The position numbers were made by a program, and so were the translations under genes. Positions 49,786 through 62,829 of a stretch of DNA of 64,000 nucleotides are shown piece after piece. Positions within the stretch are counted from its first letter, which is position 1. Every line of letters starts with the position of its first letter. This stretch comes from Paramacrobiotus metropolitanus (lineage: Eukaryota; Tardigrada; Eutardigrada; Parachela; Macrobiotidae): NCBI RefSeq assembly GCF_019649055.1, contig NW_026570222.1, positions 1,550,001-1,614,000 of the forward strand. The letters run 5' to 3'. A model generated the notes under the pieces. The model was not told the DNA's origin. It was given only the letters and a program-made list of their open reading frames with translations, and ran no database searches.

Positions 49786-51319
49786 ACTTGTATGCAAAGA
49801 AGGACCGCTGTTCATTTATGGCTCGGCTCTGCCGCTCTGGCAACGAAACCTTAGATTCCTGCTAGGTATCTCCATTTCTGATACGAAAAGTATTGAGCCA
49901 ACCGGAAACGACAAAACGCAAATTATGTTTCCGCCAGGGCGAAAGCAGCAGGACGGCTTGAACTACAGCATTTTGCTATCGTATTCGCGGCGGAAGTATT
50001 ACATCTTTCGTAGCAAAAAAGCATGAAAATGAGACCTCATTTTAGCTACTCTCAAGTGTCAGTAAGCTTCGTTGGGTACGGTAGCTTTTCCTGCTGGTGG
50101 TGGCAAGGACAAAATGAGAAAACATCCGCTGGGGGGAAAATTCTACATGTAAAAGTGACAATAACCAAAAGGGGTGTAACACTGTAACTATGGGTGGCAT
50201 TAATAGTCACACCTTATTAAATGAATGAAATTAAATGAATGAATTAAATGACTTGGTGAAATAAATTAAATGAATTGGTAAATCAAATTAAATGAACAAT
50301 TTTCGAAGTGCTTTGTAATCTGCACAGGGCAAAAAATTTAAAGTAAAAGCTATGCTGCAATGCAATTGTCAAGTCACCGATGGCTAATCTCAAATTTTGT
50401 TGAAATCGGAGTTATGGAGAACGTTGTGTTATGGATCTGGAGCTGAGCTATCACTGCGGCATAATGACATTTCGGCATTCGAGTGTTTGGTCTCGGCCGG
50501 TGCATATATCTGCAGTTATCTGACATGAACTTTATTTTAGTGACCTTTTTTGGTAGAGATAGCTGTAAATTTTTGCTTTATCCAAACATGTTCTTATCAA
50601 GAACCAGAATGCAACTACCGTACGAAATACTACGAATTTAGGCAATCAGTACTCCCAAAATTCACATACGAGTATATGCGGAGCGACCCAACCATAATTT
50701 ACCGGAGCATGAAAAGTCATTTTTTAAGTACTGTATCTCCTACAATAGTTTCCAAAAACATATTGCAATGGGTCATTATGGGTGGTATTTATGGTAAAAC
50801 ACCTGAGGCTGCACGATCTTTTTTGCAACAGTGCTTAGATCTACCGTATCTATAGATATGCGACTGTTTTGACAATACTGCTTTACCATCGAATAACTTC
50901 ACGAAATAGCATATTAACAAATAAGGGGCACAGTGTAATATACAGGTAAGTGCAGAGGCCAGCATATCAAAATTACTTTGCAGAAAAGACTAGTTCGATA
51001 TTTACCCAGACCCAGCAAACATTATTTTCATCGCCACCTCAAAGAACAACAATCCCCTCGTGCTCCTCATAAGGTCACGACAATACTGTGACGCATACAA
51101 CATTCTAAAACAACTAACAAAGCAAGCAGCTCCAGAGGAACGCAGAAAGACTAGAACATGTCAAAATAAAAGAAACATCAAACAAACAAGAATGTTACAT
51201 ATCGGTTAGATTCTTTGTACTGCGTCCTGGATCCCACTGGCAAACTAGCAGGACATCCATCAAATCGAAATCACTGCAGCACTGGTTAATTACAAAACAG
51301 GAATGCGTTACGCAAGAAT
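49786..51319. other. intergenic downstream of the PFTAIRE kinase
   Basis: An imperfect ATTAAATGAAT repeat lies at 50215-50300. A 101-codon open frame at 50550-50855 (+) ends IMGGIYGKTPEAARSFLQQC; it has no recognisable family and could be chance. Nothing else is supported. Confidence 0.35.
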
Positions 51320-51324
51320 TTATT
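51319..51324 (-). terminator. AATAAA overlapping the PFTAIRE kinase stop codon
   Basis: The gene ends AAG AGA AAA TAA AT on the minus strand, so the poly(A) hexamer includes the stop codon. Confidence 0.45.
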
Positions 51325-54300
51325 TTCTCTTGGCATCCTGAACGAGCCCTATTCCTGGGTACGCAAATATTGACTCATCTGAAAAATACCGCATTTCTAT
51401 GAATGCCAGTGTATATAATTTCCAAAACAAGAAACCATGAAAAGAATAATTCATCCAACCTGGAGGGAGAGTGAGCAAATCTGTTGGCAGATCCGCGAAA
51501 TAATGATGACGAAGAGCATTGTATGCCGAAATACGTTTGTCCGGATTCAGCTGTAAATTTGTAATCACATTAATAAACTAGCGATTCCCAAAAACCACTA
51601 GAAACCTTCAAAACAAATGTGCCAAGCAGTGTATGGAAATTAGTGATACGAGGAAAAAACAGATACTTCGTGCAGATACCATACATACTAATACTACACA
51701 CCAAACTGCCGCAACAAACGCTAATTTCACAACAAAAAACTTTTCTATAATTATCCATGTTTTACCTGCAGGAAGGCGACTGCAATTTCTTCCGCAACGG
51801 GATCCGTAAGAAAACGTGGAAATGCATCGTGAAGTGATACTGGCTCATATCGATTCAGATACATCGGCTGATATCCCGATAAATTTTGTACGGGAGGCCA
51901 GATCTGCTCGTTGATTGTTCCCAGAACCTGCAGTCATAATTACGATCTCAGCTTACGTAATCCCGCTTCTCACGCATTTAACAATCTCACCCTAAAGATT
52001 TGATCGATTTGGTCATCAGCTTCCTTTGCTCCCGGAAACGCCGGTAAACCAGTCACGAGTTCCACAAAAATACAGCCTACGCCCCTGCAACGTTAATCAA
52101 CACGGGTCGTTAACTACGGCTTTCAGGAAAACAGATGAAAGCATAACGTGATCAAATACCCCATCTCAAGCAACTAAGTATGTATTGTAAATTTACTAAG
52201 TTTACTTTAGTACCGTACATTAATGATTTAGCACAACAATAAGTACGTGCAATATTATTACTGAGCCGTTGTGCGAGGTATAAGTAAGTATAGTACTGCA
52301 ATTATTTTTTACTCTCAATTTCCCAACAGCTGTTCCCAGCTTCCCACCAATTGTTTCGCCATCAAGTTAAAATAAAATAGTGCCCAGATATTTTATATTC
52401 GAATGAAAATTTTCGTACTTTCCTGAAGTACTTGGATTTTACATCAAGAAAAAATTAATTAATAAAGAGCAAATTTACAAACAGCTAGAGATACAGATAT
52501 TAAAATTATACGTAGACGAAAGTCAACAATTTTATACTACGAGTACCTTGTCATAATTAGTTACTTTCATGATTATATTACGACAACAAAAGACTGAATC
52601 ACGCTTGTAATCAAAATAATTATCGTCTGCCGTGCGGAGGACGATGGCATTGGATTGCCGCTCGTGTTAACTAACACCACACGCTTATTGTTATTGTCCG
52701 TGCTCCAACAAGCCGGAAAGCAAATCTAACCGGATATGAGACAATTTAATGGATAAACCCAGCTAAAATCGATTAACAGTGCTTCCTGTGTCACTGAAAA
52801 GCAACGGAGCCAACCAAGGCGGATGTACTCCAGCAGCAGCAATACACCAACGCTTACCACATGTCCAGAGAAGTGGAATAGTCGGTTGAGCCCAGAAGAA
52901 CGTCCGGCGGTCGATACCACAGCGTCACAACTATATTAAGAAGAGGAAACCAGATTGACAACCATTACAAAACGATACATGCATCCTAAGTTAACCTCGG
53001 CGTATAGTACAGCCAAGGCTACAGCGTTATTTAACCGTCGCATGCCATCTGCGTAAACATACCCACCCTACGCGCACAGTAGTGCGGCTGCATAGTGTAG
53101 TTTAATATTGCAGTACAGCTGATATGGTACAATTATACGTGCCAGATCATCTGTTTTCTTATTCAACTAACCTTCGTGGGAATACGTGTGCGAAGGAATG
53201 GATTTCGCCCGAGCCAAGCCTGCAATTCCACGCACAATTTGATCACTCATGGATAACCTATAATCTGCGAGGACACACTGGGCACAAGGGAAAACACCAG
53301 GATAAAACTGGCTTACCGAAGTCGGCTAATTTCAGTTCCCCGATGTCGTTAATCAGTAGGTTTTGAGGTTTCAAATCCCTGTTGCAAAATTACGATTATT
53401 CAAGCACAATGAGGATATTTTTAAACACAATGCGTACGATGAAAAAATAACAGATGAAAGGACGATGAATACTGACTGAGTAACAGTAACTTGCCACAAT
53501 TTTAATGCAACGCATCCATCAAATTATAAATTTCAAGATACAAGATTACTACATGAAAAAACTCTAGGACAGTGTGGACTTGCCGCCGTTCACCCTTAAA
53601 CATTAACTTTACAAGATGCAGAAGCCGAAAAACCATAAAGCTATGGTAGTGGTTTTTTGACAATAACATATTAACCGATATGAGAAAAATAACAACTACA
53701 AAAATAACGGGAACGCATACAACACAGGTTTCGTTAAGGCTATGACCATCAGAAAAAATTTGCAAAAAGAAATTTGGATCAAAACAGTTGACATTTCGGA
53801 ATGTTAAGCGTGACGAAAAGGTCAAGTTTTTAAACGCTGTTCTAGGGAAATCAAATGGTCTGTGATCAAGTCAAATATTCTGAGATTATGCAAGCCGGTT
53901 ATCGCAATACTAAACAGTCTGTAAGGTATTGGGCATTGACCTGTGTAGTATTTTCCGCATATGGCAGTATTGTAAACCACGGAGCAACTGGAACAAGAAC
54001 AACTGCAAAACAAAAGCATTCTCTCAAACATCAGCCATGCGACAACGGAAGTAGACCTCTGTCGTGTTCATACTTTCGCGTTGTGCAAATGTAAACCTCC
54101 AGGGTGCCTGTCCAAATATTGGCCAAGATTGTGAGGCTACAGATGGATGACACAAAGTAACATTTTTAAAATTATCTAGCTTTACACGTATTTAAGCAGG
54201 AGCAACGGCAAACTACATATGTTGTCTGAAGGATAACCGATGAAGACCATCAGTCATCATCAGATGCCGGACAGACAGTATTGTCTGGTCTACGACAGTA

Positions 54301-57300
54301 GTTGGCTCGGTGATAAATAGTCCCATCTAAATTAAAACTTACCACAAATTCAAACACAAACGTCAATGTCTCTTTTGTGTGAACTATGTCATGCAACGTG
54401 ACAATGTTTGCGTGCTTCAGTCCTTTCAAGAGGGAAGCTGTAAAACAATCCCAGACTGCCGACCCCATCATTTGAACGGCAACAAATTATCGACCCTAAT
54501 GGTCGCAGCATATGCCCCAGCAGACAAACCAGCACTCATTAAACAACCGACCTTCTCGAATGGCTGTGAATGGAGTGCCTTCTTCAGGGTTGATTCGGAT
54601 TTCCTTAAGGGCCACTATTTGGTGATTACGGCTGAAACACAAAAAAACTAGTAACTCGACACTGTACACTGGGATTTACAAAACCATTATGTAATAGTGA
54701 ACCTTATGATCCTTATATACTTGTCAAGCCTTTTTTCACACTGTGTAATTATAACATCCCGTGACAAAATGGCAATATCAGAAGCAACTCCAATATCATC
54801 ATTATTACTGCAGAAACTCGTATTATACCATCAAATTCGAGCTAAAATTTCAAAATTGGCGGTGTATGGAAAAAACACAAAAACATAAGTATAAATGCAT
54901 AATTACTGCCAGAGTGAGCAACAACGGGATGGCAATAGGCGGTAAAATTCCGAACTCGTGCGTACACTTGCGCATCTATGGTAACTGGAAAAATCGATTG
55001 CTATTTCTTTTTAATGAGGAGTTCAAATACGCACTGACGTTAATGAAATTTTGTAGCCCATAATCACAGTCCACTACAAAAATTATATGGTATCGACTAA
55101 ATGTATGCAATTATTAGGGACGTACACGGAGAATCCTTTGTAAACAATAGCATAACTGCCTTCGCCCAACTGATCCAATTTAATATAGCTATCCAACGTC
55201 GTAGTAAAAGGTCGCGATTCCTACACAACATATACATCACAATATAAACAACCATCAGCCTTATAGCTCATAACGGAAATTGATTGCCTAACCGGAGTGA
55301 AAGACCGTCGTCGGCTGTAAGCAGCCTGCGTATTGATTGTATCCGATTCACAAATGATCTCAGACTTTGGCCGCGGACGAAAGCGCTTGGCTGGAATGGC
55401 ATGGCCGGCATCCTCTGACTGCGATATGTAGCCGGATGTGAATACCTGGCTTTGTGAATGAGCGATGGAGGAATAATTTGGTGTATCCGTTCGGGACTCA
55501 GCATCATTGGATAATGCACCGAACAATCGAAAATTAAACAAACTTTTGGAAGGACGTAGTTTCCGCTCACTAGTCGGAAGTGCGTCGGATAGTTCGGCAC
55601 TTCGCTCACTGCGACTGAATAAACGGGAGACGCTGCGTGTGCGAGAGTTTTGAGTTAGCTTGGAAAAGCTTTTCCATCCACTTTTCTTTTTGGGATAAGG
55701 CGAACGCAGACGGTCCTGTGAGCCCACCGAAATTTTATCATCGGTACCGCTCCGGTTGCTGCGATTCTCGACCAGTACGAAATCGCTCGAGGATTTCGGC
55801 ACACCATGGATGCCGTTGTGCCCTTCCGGTTTCAGGAAATTATAATCAGTTGGGCTATGAAATCGGCTGTCTGATCTTGTTTCGCTTATTGAAAGACTCT
55901 CGTGAATACCCTACAGACAGAAATATAATCACACAATCTCGAAGAAATTTCAAAATAATTGCCACTGATCGGCAAATGTGCCAATTTTACAAGAAAAAAG
56001 GTCTTGACACAACTTTTTAGAAAGTGAATAAATCGGATAAAATCATTAGAACAATTTCATAACGCTGTGATGGTAATGATGCCTCATTACGCAGGCTAAG
56101 ATCCAGCTGTGCTTCTATGTCCAAGAAACGGTGTCTTGATCACGAACTGATTAAGGGCCCTGTCGTAAAATCCTTTCATGCGAAACGTTCGTTCACAGAC
56201 AATACAAATTGCCGATAAGCATTCGAGCAGCACAAGCTGCTTCCGGATGATAAACTTAATTCATACAACATCAACGGCTTAATTATTTCTCGAAAAACAC
56301 CACCGAAAAATGATAGAATGATTTTGATTTTGCGAGACTATTGTCATTAAATGTCATATACACGGCATAACTGCTCCGTACGAAAAATTCCAGTGTTATT
56401 AACACCCTTATGACATCACCAGATTTTTACTAGGTAGGGGTAGTAATGATTTCCTATGCGGGAAAAAACTAACCGGTTCCCACCGGTAAATACTCTTTGC
56501 ACCTGCACTACCACACAGCCTTGCTTGAACGAAAACACCGATAAATCAGCATGGCAGACTTTTCAATGTTGGCGATACAGTTGCCTGATGTGAAAGTCAA
56601 TGCTTTGTTTACCTAAGCAGATTAAGCACGAAGGGTTCATCTCGTGCGTAATGATACGAACATTCCTTAAGAAGAAACTAACCCAAATCCTATGTACGTA
56701 AATAAGAGATTAAAACATTATGCACCTTTAATGGACGATTTCGTGCTAGCGGAGATGATGCACTCTTTCCGTTCCGACGATCCTTTCCATTAAGAACTGA
56801 AATCAAACAAAATGCACAATAAAGAATTGTTTATTTACGGTATCTCACTAGTATCATTTTACAGTGCTTCAAACACCTAATTAAAAAAACGCTACGCTTC
56901 CACACAACTATAAAAAATAAAAATATTTTAACAAATTTTGTTATAAGAAAATACTTGTTGACCTTATAGTTTAGTGGCATGGCTTCGTATCCTTATTTGC
57001 TTGGTAAGTAAAGATAACTTCCGATTACTTATCGACTGGGTAAAAGCATAAGACAGAAGTGTACCAGATCGGCCTAAATATGGTATCTTCAAGATTCCGT
57101 TGTACAATTATTGGTATTACACTGTAGATAAAACAGCCATTCAATTTAATTAATTAAGAAGCTAGTAATATGTTAAGAGCTGATATACTGTACACGATAA
57201 CATATTTTTACTGAAAAGAGAACTTTACAATGTTGTACCTCGCTATTATACCGGCTTTGCCTTCAAAATTCTACAAGAAAGTTTTGCTGGCTCATTCAAA

Positions 57301-58411
57301 ACAGTAAGGAATGTATAATGTCAACGCAGACACGGGAAATTAGTTCAGAATAATTATTTTTTTAAAAACGGCATAATGCGTAATGCAAAGCAATGATAAA
57401 GCTTTTTCTTGCAAAGAAGTGATTAATTACGATAAATAATTAGTAAACTACATTTACATTATGGTTTGCAGCGTTCTGCTGTCATAAATACAGTGTGGGC
57501 GAGATTATAATTATTTTGTTACATATGCAGGAATACCGAAGGTGCTAACTGTTAACGAATTCTAGAAATTAAGTACTAAACTTCAGTTAACTAAAATTCG
57601 TCACTGCAAGCGAAAACCGCACCTTCGAACAACTCCGTAAAACTACGTACTTACTAGTTAATACTTACCATTAATACTACTGACTTGAAAGACCACACTA
57701 TAATACAGGTTCTGCGTATTCATTTTTACGGACGTGACTTTTATGGAATACAAGCAATCCAAAAACCAGCTACCATTGAAATCATGTAAACAAAATAATT
57801 ACGCTATCCGTCACGATAAATCGAGTCAATTAGCGAATGCCGTACGCTTTGGGGGGAAAGCTAACAACAAAATATGAATTTCAAAAAAGAAGTTGTGCTC
57901 GTGCTTCCATTGCTGCCAGCAGCTATATACGATCGGGTTGGTATCACCAGGATTTAAACTTATTCGGCAAAGTTAAAACAACTGAGACTACTGAAGAATA
58001 ATGCAGGCCAGACGGAGAAATAATAAGCACTAGAACAACGGAAAAAATCTAACCAAAGTAATTCGATTTTGATACGAATTTCAATACCGGGCATCGAGAT
58101 CTTAATTCGGATTTTGCACATAACAGATTTCGAAAGTTTAACTCTGCTCTGCCTAAATAAATGTTCTTTGAAAGCAGAAAAAACTGAAAATCCTTACCGA
58201 ATCTGTTCCAGCTCGCACTTAACTGGCGTTTGAACCGTAAGAGCGGATTTTCCACACTCTGGTTTCGAACATGGACGGGCTGTGCTGCAGGATTTGATTT
58301 CATTTCCGTAATATCCGAAAACGCGGACGGGTTCAAAATGGCAGCATCAGATCCTTTAGGCACATTTGGTTCATGGATTTCGGACGGAAAAGCTGCAGCC
58401 GCCGACTGCAT
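51320..58411 (-). CDS. CDK14: PFTAIRE cyclin-dependent kinase (CDK14/Eip63E)
   Basis: Fourteen exons: 58198-58411, 56726-56796, 55275-55910, 55126-55220, 54552-54631, 54343-54437, 54074-54136, 53941-54002, 53317-53378, 53172-53219, 52858-52930, 51991-52084, 51766-51927, 51320-51550; 661 residues, phases close. Residues 1-307 are a basic, Ser-rich disordered N-terminus. The kinase domain follows: [12 protein letters not shown] (325 on), catalytic Lys348, the defining TPFTAIRE helix at 358-365, [42 protein letters not shown] ending at 445, [15 protein letters not shown] from 458, [12 protein letters not shown], and [18 protein letters not shown]. It phosphorylates proteins with cyclin Y at the plasma membrane (Wnt co-receptor in vertebrates; Drosophila Eip63E is ecdysone-induced). 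The first intron is 1.4 kb. An 81-base in-frame stretch at 51379-51459 in the last exon may be an intron. Confidence 0.94.
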
Positions 58412-59531
58412 AAGCTGATTTGTGTTATCCTTTAGAGTACCGTAAAAATTTGATGCTCATAAATCCATGCGCGATAAGCCTGCAAGTTTGGCCTTCTTGA
58501 CCGCAATGGGAACTGATAAGCTGAACAGATTCCAGCAAAACACATCTCCACTTTCCCATAATTCAAAATATTTCACATTGCGTATTTAAATTACATTTTG
58601 ATGCGCGAACATATATGCTGCGGGTCCAGATATAATACGGCAACAGGGTTAGTTCTGCAAACATCACAAATTTATTTAACCAGTAACACAGTACCTTAAC
58701 TCATTTTAAATACGTACTTAACTGAATTTAAAATTAATTCTACTGGAATGTGACACCATAGTTAAATCGACGCCATGAACTGAAGACCACCATTAATAGC
58801 AAAAAGGAAAACCGAAAATACACCGTATCCGAGTAAAACCGCAAATCAAATAAAAATACCGTCTGCGAGTATCCGATGAGTTAATTATTCCAGTAGCAGC
58901 GTCCTTTGTGCCAGGAGCAAGCAAAATATGTAATTCTGGATTTGCGTAAACAACAACCTGTAATTTCCTGCAAACCACAACAACCAGTCAACCACCACTG
59001 AGCGCAGCGGATTTTCAGAATGTCGGACTGATACGATCGAAAGAATGGCCTTACTTCACCTCGCAGATTTTCGACTCATTCATTGGCCGATATTTCGATT
59101 CTAGTGATTGGACTCAGTGCAGTTGAGTCGGTGCATGAGCCGAGTACAGAGTTGATTACGTACGAATTTAGCCAATTGTACTAGTACATGCAGTACGTAC
59201 TTTTACTATACCCTTCGCGCCGTATTATAAATACAATACAGGCGGTACGATTGAAGTGCAGTTTACATAATACACTACGTGGACAATCTCTCGATTGTGT
59301 AGCGGCAGCTTCGGTATAAGAAAGAGGAATACTGGGATTTAAAATAATTTCGGATTTGTGTATATAAAAGGAATAATAATAGTAGGGGAAAGAATTTTGT
59401 GAGTGCATGAAAAACATGAGAGGTTGTGGGTGTTCCTTTACTACAGTTGGGAACTTGAAAATTGCGCATTTAGTCAGTAACTTTCCGTAGGTTTACGCAG
59501 TCATTTTGGTAGTAGTAATATGTGTAGTCAA
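58412..59531. other. upstream region of the PFTAIRE kinase
   Basis: This should include the kinase promoter and leader. I see no coding exon. The part near 59100-59140 has short repeated words (GAGTCGGTGCATGAGCCGAGT). Confidence 0.4.
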
Positions 59532-61725
59532 GAAAGTTGATTGCTTAATGGAGCGAACTATTATTTCTTGCACTGATAGTCTTGGATGTGTAGTAACGGG
59601 TGGTTTGTATATCGGATGTAGGCTGGGACGTACATTAAAGATTGTTCGTGAAAATGTTTGGTTTAATTGGTTTGTTGACTGGATTTCTTGAGTTCGGTGG
59701 GTATATTAGAAGTTGAGGAAAGTTGTGTTTGAGTTATTATGGATTTGACGAAACATATGCAGTGAGGAAAATGATTTTCTTTTTGGTTATTTTCTGATGG
59801 CCGGTTTAGAATTTCGGAAGCGTACTGATTTATTTTGTTGCGTTTTGTTTGGCTTTGGTCGTTTTAGGTTGAGTATAATTTAGTAAGTTTTCTTTCATAG
59901 ATAGTTTCTTTTAAGTATTGGTTTTTTAATAAAATAATGGAAACTGGTTGTGATCGCAAGAAATACATGCGTGAGTATGTGCGTGATTATAGAAAAAAAC
60001 CGCAAAATGGAAACTGATGGTAATTGTAGCAAGGAAGATAATGAAGTAGTGATGATGTTAGACATGAAAATGTAAAGTTAAAAAACAAAAAAGTAAACTC
60101 AACAGGGTCAGCAAAACACAACAATTCAGGACAAAATCGTAAAGTAATGCTTAGAAAAGATCCGGACAACCATTACACATTACCATACTCCGCAAATGTC
60201 ATTTTGCACCATTGTAATATGCTTGACTACCTCGCGTAACCTTTCAAATTTTTGGATATAAAAACTTAGCAACGATTTTATTACCTAAATCTTTCCCTTT
60301 ACAAAAATTGTCATTTCTCTTTACAAAAACTATCATTTTTAAGAACATAATTAATCGTCCGTTCTACCTGATCCCGTTGATAAAGGTTTAGAGCTCGAAA
60401 ACGTATGAGCAATCTTTTTGAAACCTATTCTCTGCACTTAAAAGACGCAGTTTAAAATATTTTTCAGGAGAAATACTTTAAGGCCGATCATCAGTTAAAC
60501 CACCATAACCAAACGGAAATAGATTAGGATGCGCTTTTTTCTTCTAATCCAGTTTGTGATTTCCAGTCCCAGATTAATTCCGAAATCAAAAAACCCGTTA
60601 TTAGAAATAAAAAAATCAAGCGCCTTATAGACAATATTAAAATCAACAGAATAAATGACTTTTCGACTACAATGATCAAAATCATTTTTTTAGCCTGACA
60701 TACAGCTAATAAACAATCTGTAGCCGGTCGTGGTAGCAAACATTCGAAATTTTCACTAGGATCACTAGTTACATGAAAGAATTGCCCTACACATTTTGTT
60801 AAGCTATTTTTCAAATGCAATATTGTCGAAAAAGGCTGTACTAAACGCACTGCCTGGACTTCCATGTAACCAAGATTATTTAACCAATTTTCTCAACCAA
60901 TATCTAAACAATTTTGCCGTAAATCGTAAACACAAAAATTAAAATTTTTATGCTTACGTAAAGTCATACATCCTGCACATAGTCTAGCATCAGCTTTTAA
61001 ATCACTATGTAACATTCCTGAATTATCACCATTCAAATCAGATGCAACTAAAATATTGCAACAATCGCACGGCAATGAGCAACCATGACCTTTCTCCAAT
61101 AACTTTTTCCAAACATACCAGAAAACGCACCACCTTTAGTATTCTGATTACATTTTTGTTTCTAACTTTTACATTCTCATATCTACCATCATCACCACTT
61201 CCTACATTATCCTCATTGCTACAATTACCATCAGTTTCTATTTTGCGTTTCTTTCTATAATCACGCATATACTCACGCATGTATTTCTTACGATCACAAC
61301 CACCTTCCATTATTTTATTAAAAAAAGAATTCTTAAGCGAAAATAATGTATGAAAGAAAACTTACTCAACCATACTCAACCAAAAAAGACTTACCAAAGC
61401 CAAACAAAAGACAGCAACCTGAATCAGTAAGTATTCACAAATCCACACCGGCCACCAAAAAATAACCAATAAGAAAAACATTTTGCTCACTCCATATGCT
61501 TCGCCCACTCCATAATAACTCCAACACAAGATTCCTCAACTTCTTATATACCCACCGAACTCAAAAAATCCAGTCAACAAACCAATTAAACTATACGTTT
61601 TCTCGAACAACCTTTTAATGTACCTACCAACCTACTTCCGATATACAAACCACCTGTTCCTACACAACCAAGACTATCAGAGCAAAGCATAATAGTCTGC
61701 TCCATTAAACATTCAACTTTCTCGA
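59532..61725. mobile_element. long imperfect inverted repeat with inward-facing coding arms
   Basis: The left arm (59532-60090) and the reverse complement of the right arm (61154-61725) match over about 560 bases at roughly 80-85 percent by eye. Both arms contain, near their inner ends, the start of the same coding sequence: an ATG at about 59937 (+) and at 61310 (-), the latter reading MEGGCDRKKYMREYMRDYRK followed by KRK. The central 1.06 kb, read from the right arm, has further frames including paired CxxC motifs (PCDCCN, then LCAGCMTL, 60.9-61.1 kb). A basic RxYMRxYRKKRK N-terminus followed by zinc-binding cysteines is seen in some large transposon proteins, such as Helitron-like ones, but family assignment is weak. 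The frames are degraded. Confidence 0.55.
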
Positions 61726-62035
61726 AATTTCTTGAATTTTCCACAACAATCCATCACCATCTACAATCCGCAACACACTCCACTTCCTGTAACACTTCAT
61801 TAAACACTCAAATACGAACAACCAGAAAGTCGAATATATTTATACCATACTACAGTAAAACTCCCACTTCCTTCACCCTAATTCAATGTAGAACCTTTCT
61901 TCCCTACACTGGATTAGTGCACTCTTTCTTCATTATCACTTTTCGTCAAACATATCACCTTTGATATAATTTACTATATTATTAAATTCCTTATTCAGCA
62001 CTTTATATTCCTACCTCTTATAATCTCCACAGACA

Positions 62036-62214
62036 ATATGCTCCTGCAATGTACTCCTACATTATGTAGGAGCATATTGCAATGTGCTCCTACATATGTA
62101 GGAGCACATTGCAATGTGCTCCTACATATGTAGGAGCACATATATGTAGGAGCACATTGCGAGGTGCTCTTACATATGTAGGAGCACATTGCAGGAGCAT
62201 ATTGAATTACGTTT
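62036..62214. repeat. array of alternating perfect palindromes
   Basis: The array alternates CTCCTACATATGTAGGAG (18-bp perfect palindrome) and CACATTGCAATGTG (14-bp perfect palindrome) about three times, with small changes at the edges and one short deletion. A detached copy of one unit lies at about 62257-62287. Confidence 0.85.
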
Positions 62215-62435
62215 GTTTGGATACTACAATTCCGTTTTTCTCCTCCAAGAACCGATGCAATGTGCTCCTATATAATGTAGGAGCACACACATAATGTAAA
62301 CTAAAAAAGATGCCGAGCTAACAACGCCATCTACAACTTTCACGCATCGTTACTCGACTCATGTCACATGACTCGTGTCACATGACTGTTAGGCCCCACC
62401 GCTTCCTTCAACCGGCCGGACCCTTCCGTACTCTA

Positions 62436-62447
62436 CGGGCGCCAAAA
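62436..62447. promoter_or_regulatory. E2F-like site
   Basis: CGGGCGCCAAAA reads TTTTGGCGCCCG on the other strand, matching the E2F/DP consensus TTTSSCGC. It lies about 110 bases upstream of the open frame at 62560 in an otherwise AT-rich region, and next to a repeated TCACATGACT pair at 62358-62390. Confidence 0.4.
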
Positions 62448-62559
62448 TTTTTTTTTGTTTACACACGGATATCGAAGACCAAAAACCGAAACTACAGTTT
62501 CATATATGCTACGACTGATTCTAGTCGTATACCGCATATAAGAACCTGTCACGGTTCAA

Positions 62560-62829
62560 ATGAACCTGCCGCAAAATATGACTTTATGTCGACGGTCCGG
62601 CCAAATGGGCGTTTTGCTTTTTCTGCACCAATATAAAACTTATTCGAATTATTTTAAATGTGATATAAATTTAGGTAGTAGTTTATTCTGTACAGATAGC
62701 AAGTATTTTTCTTTTATTGATGAGCGAATACAAAGTAATCTGGTATCCACAAAAGAAACATTACATTACGAATTTAACAAACAGCGGAAACAGGCGGCCG
62801 AATTACTGAGAACATTTGATCTAAATTAG
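62560..62829 (+). CDS. possible small unrecognised gene
   Basis: An 89-codon open frame starts at ATG 62560 and ends at TAG 62829. The C-terminal half (YFSFIDERIQSNLV, then ETLHYEFNKQRKQAAELLRT) is predicted to be helical and charged and looks more protein-like than chance frames in this window. There is no known domain, and no intron is evident. It may also be the last exon of a gene whose earlier exons I cannot see. An E2F-like site lies upstream. It converges on the SOSS-B gene. Confidence 0.3.
   Translation: MNLPQNMTLCRRSGQMGVLLFLHQYKTYSNYFKCDINLGSSLFCTDSKYFSFIDERIQSNLVSTKETLHYEFNKQRKQAAELLRTFDLN

Noticed and set aside
50550-50855. 101-codon open frame on the plus strand
   Set aside because: It has no known domain, neighbouring exon or regulatory support; frames of this length are expected by chance in 64 kb.
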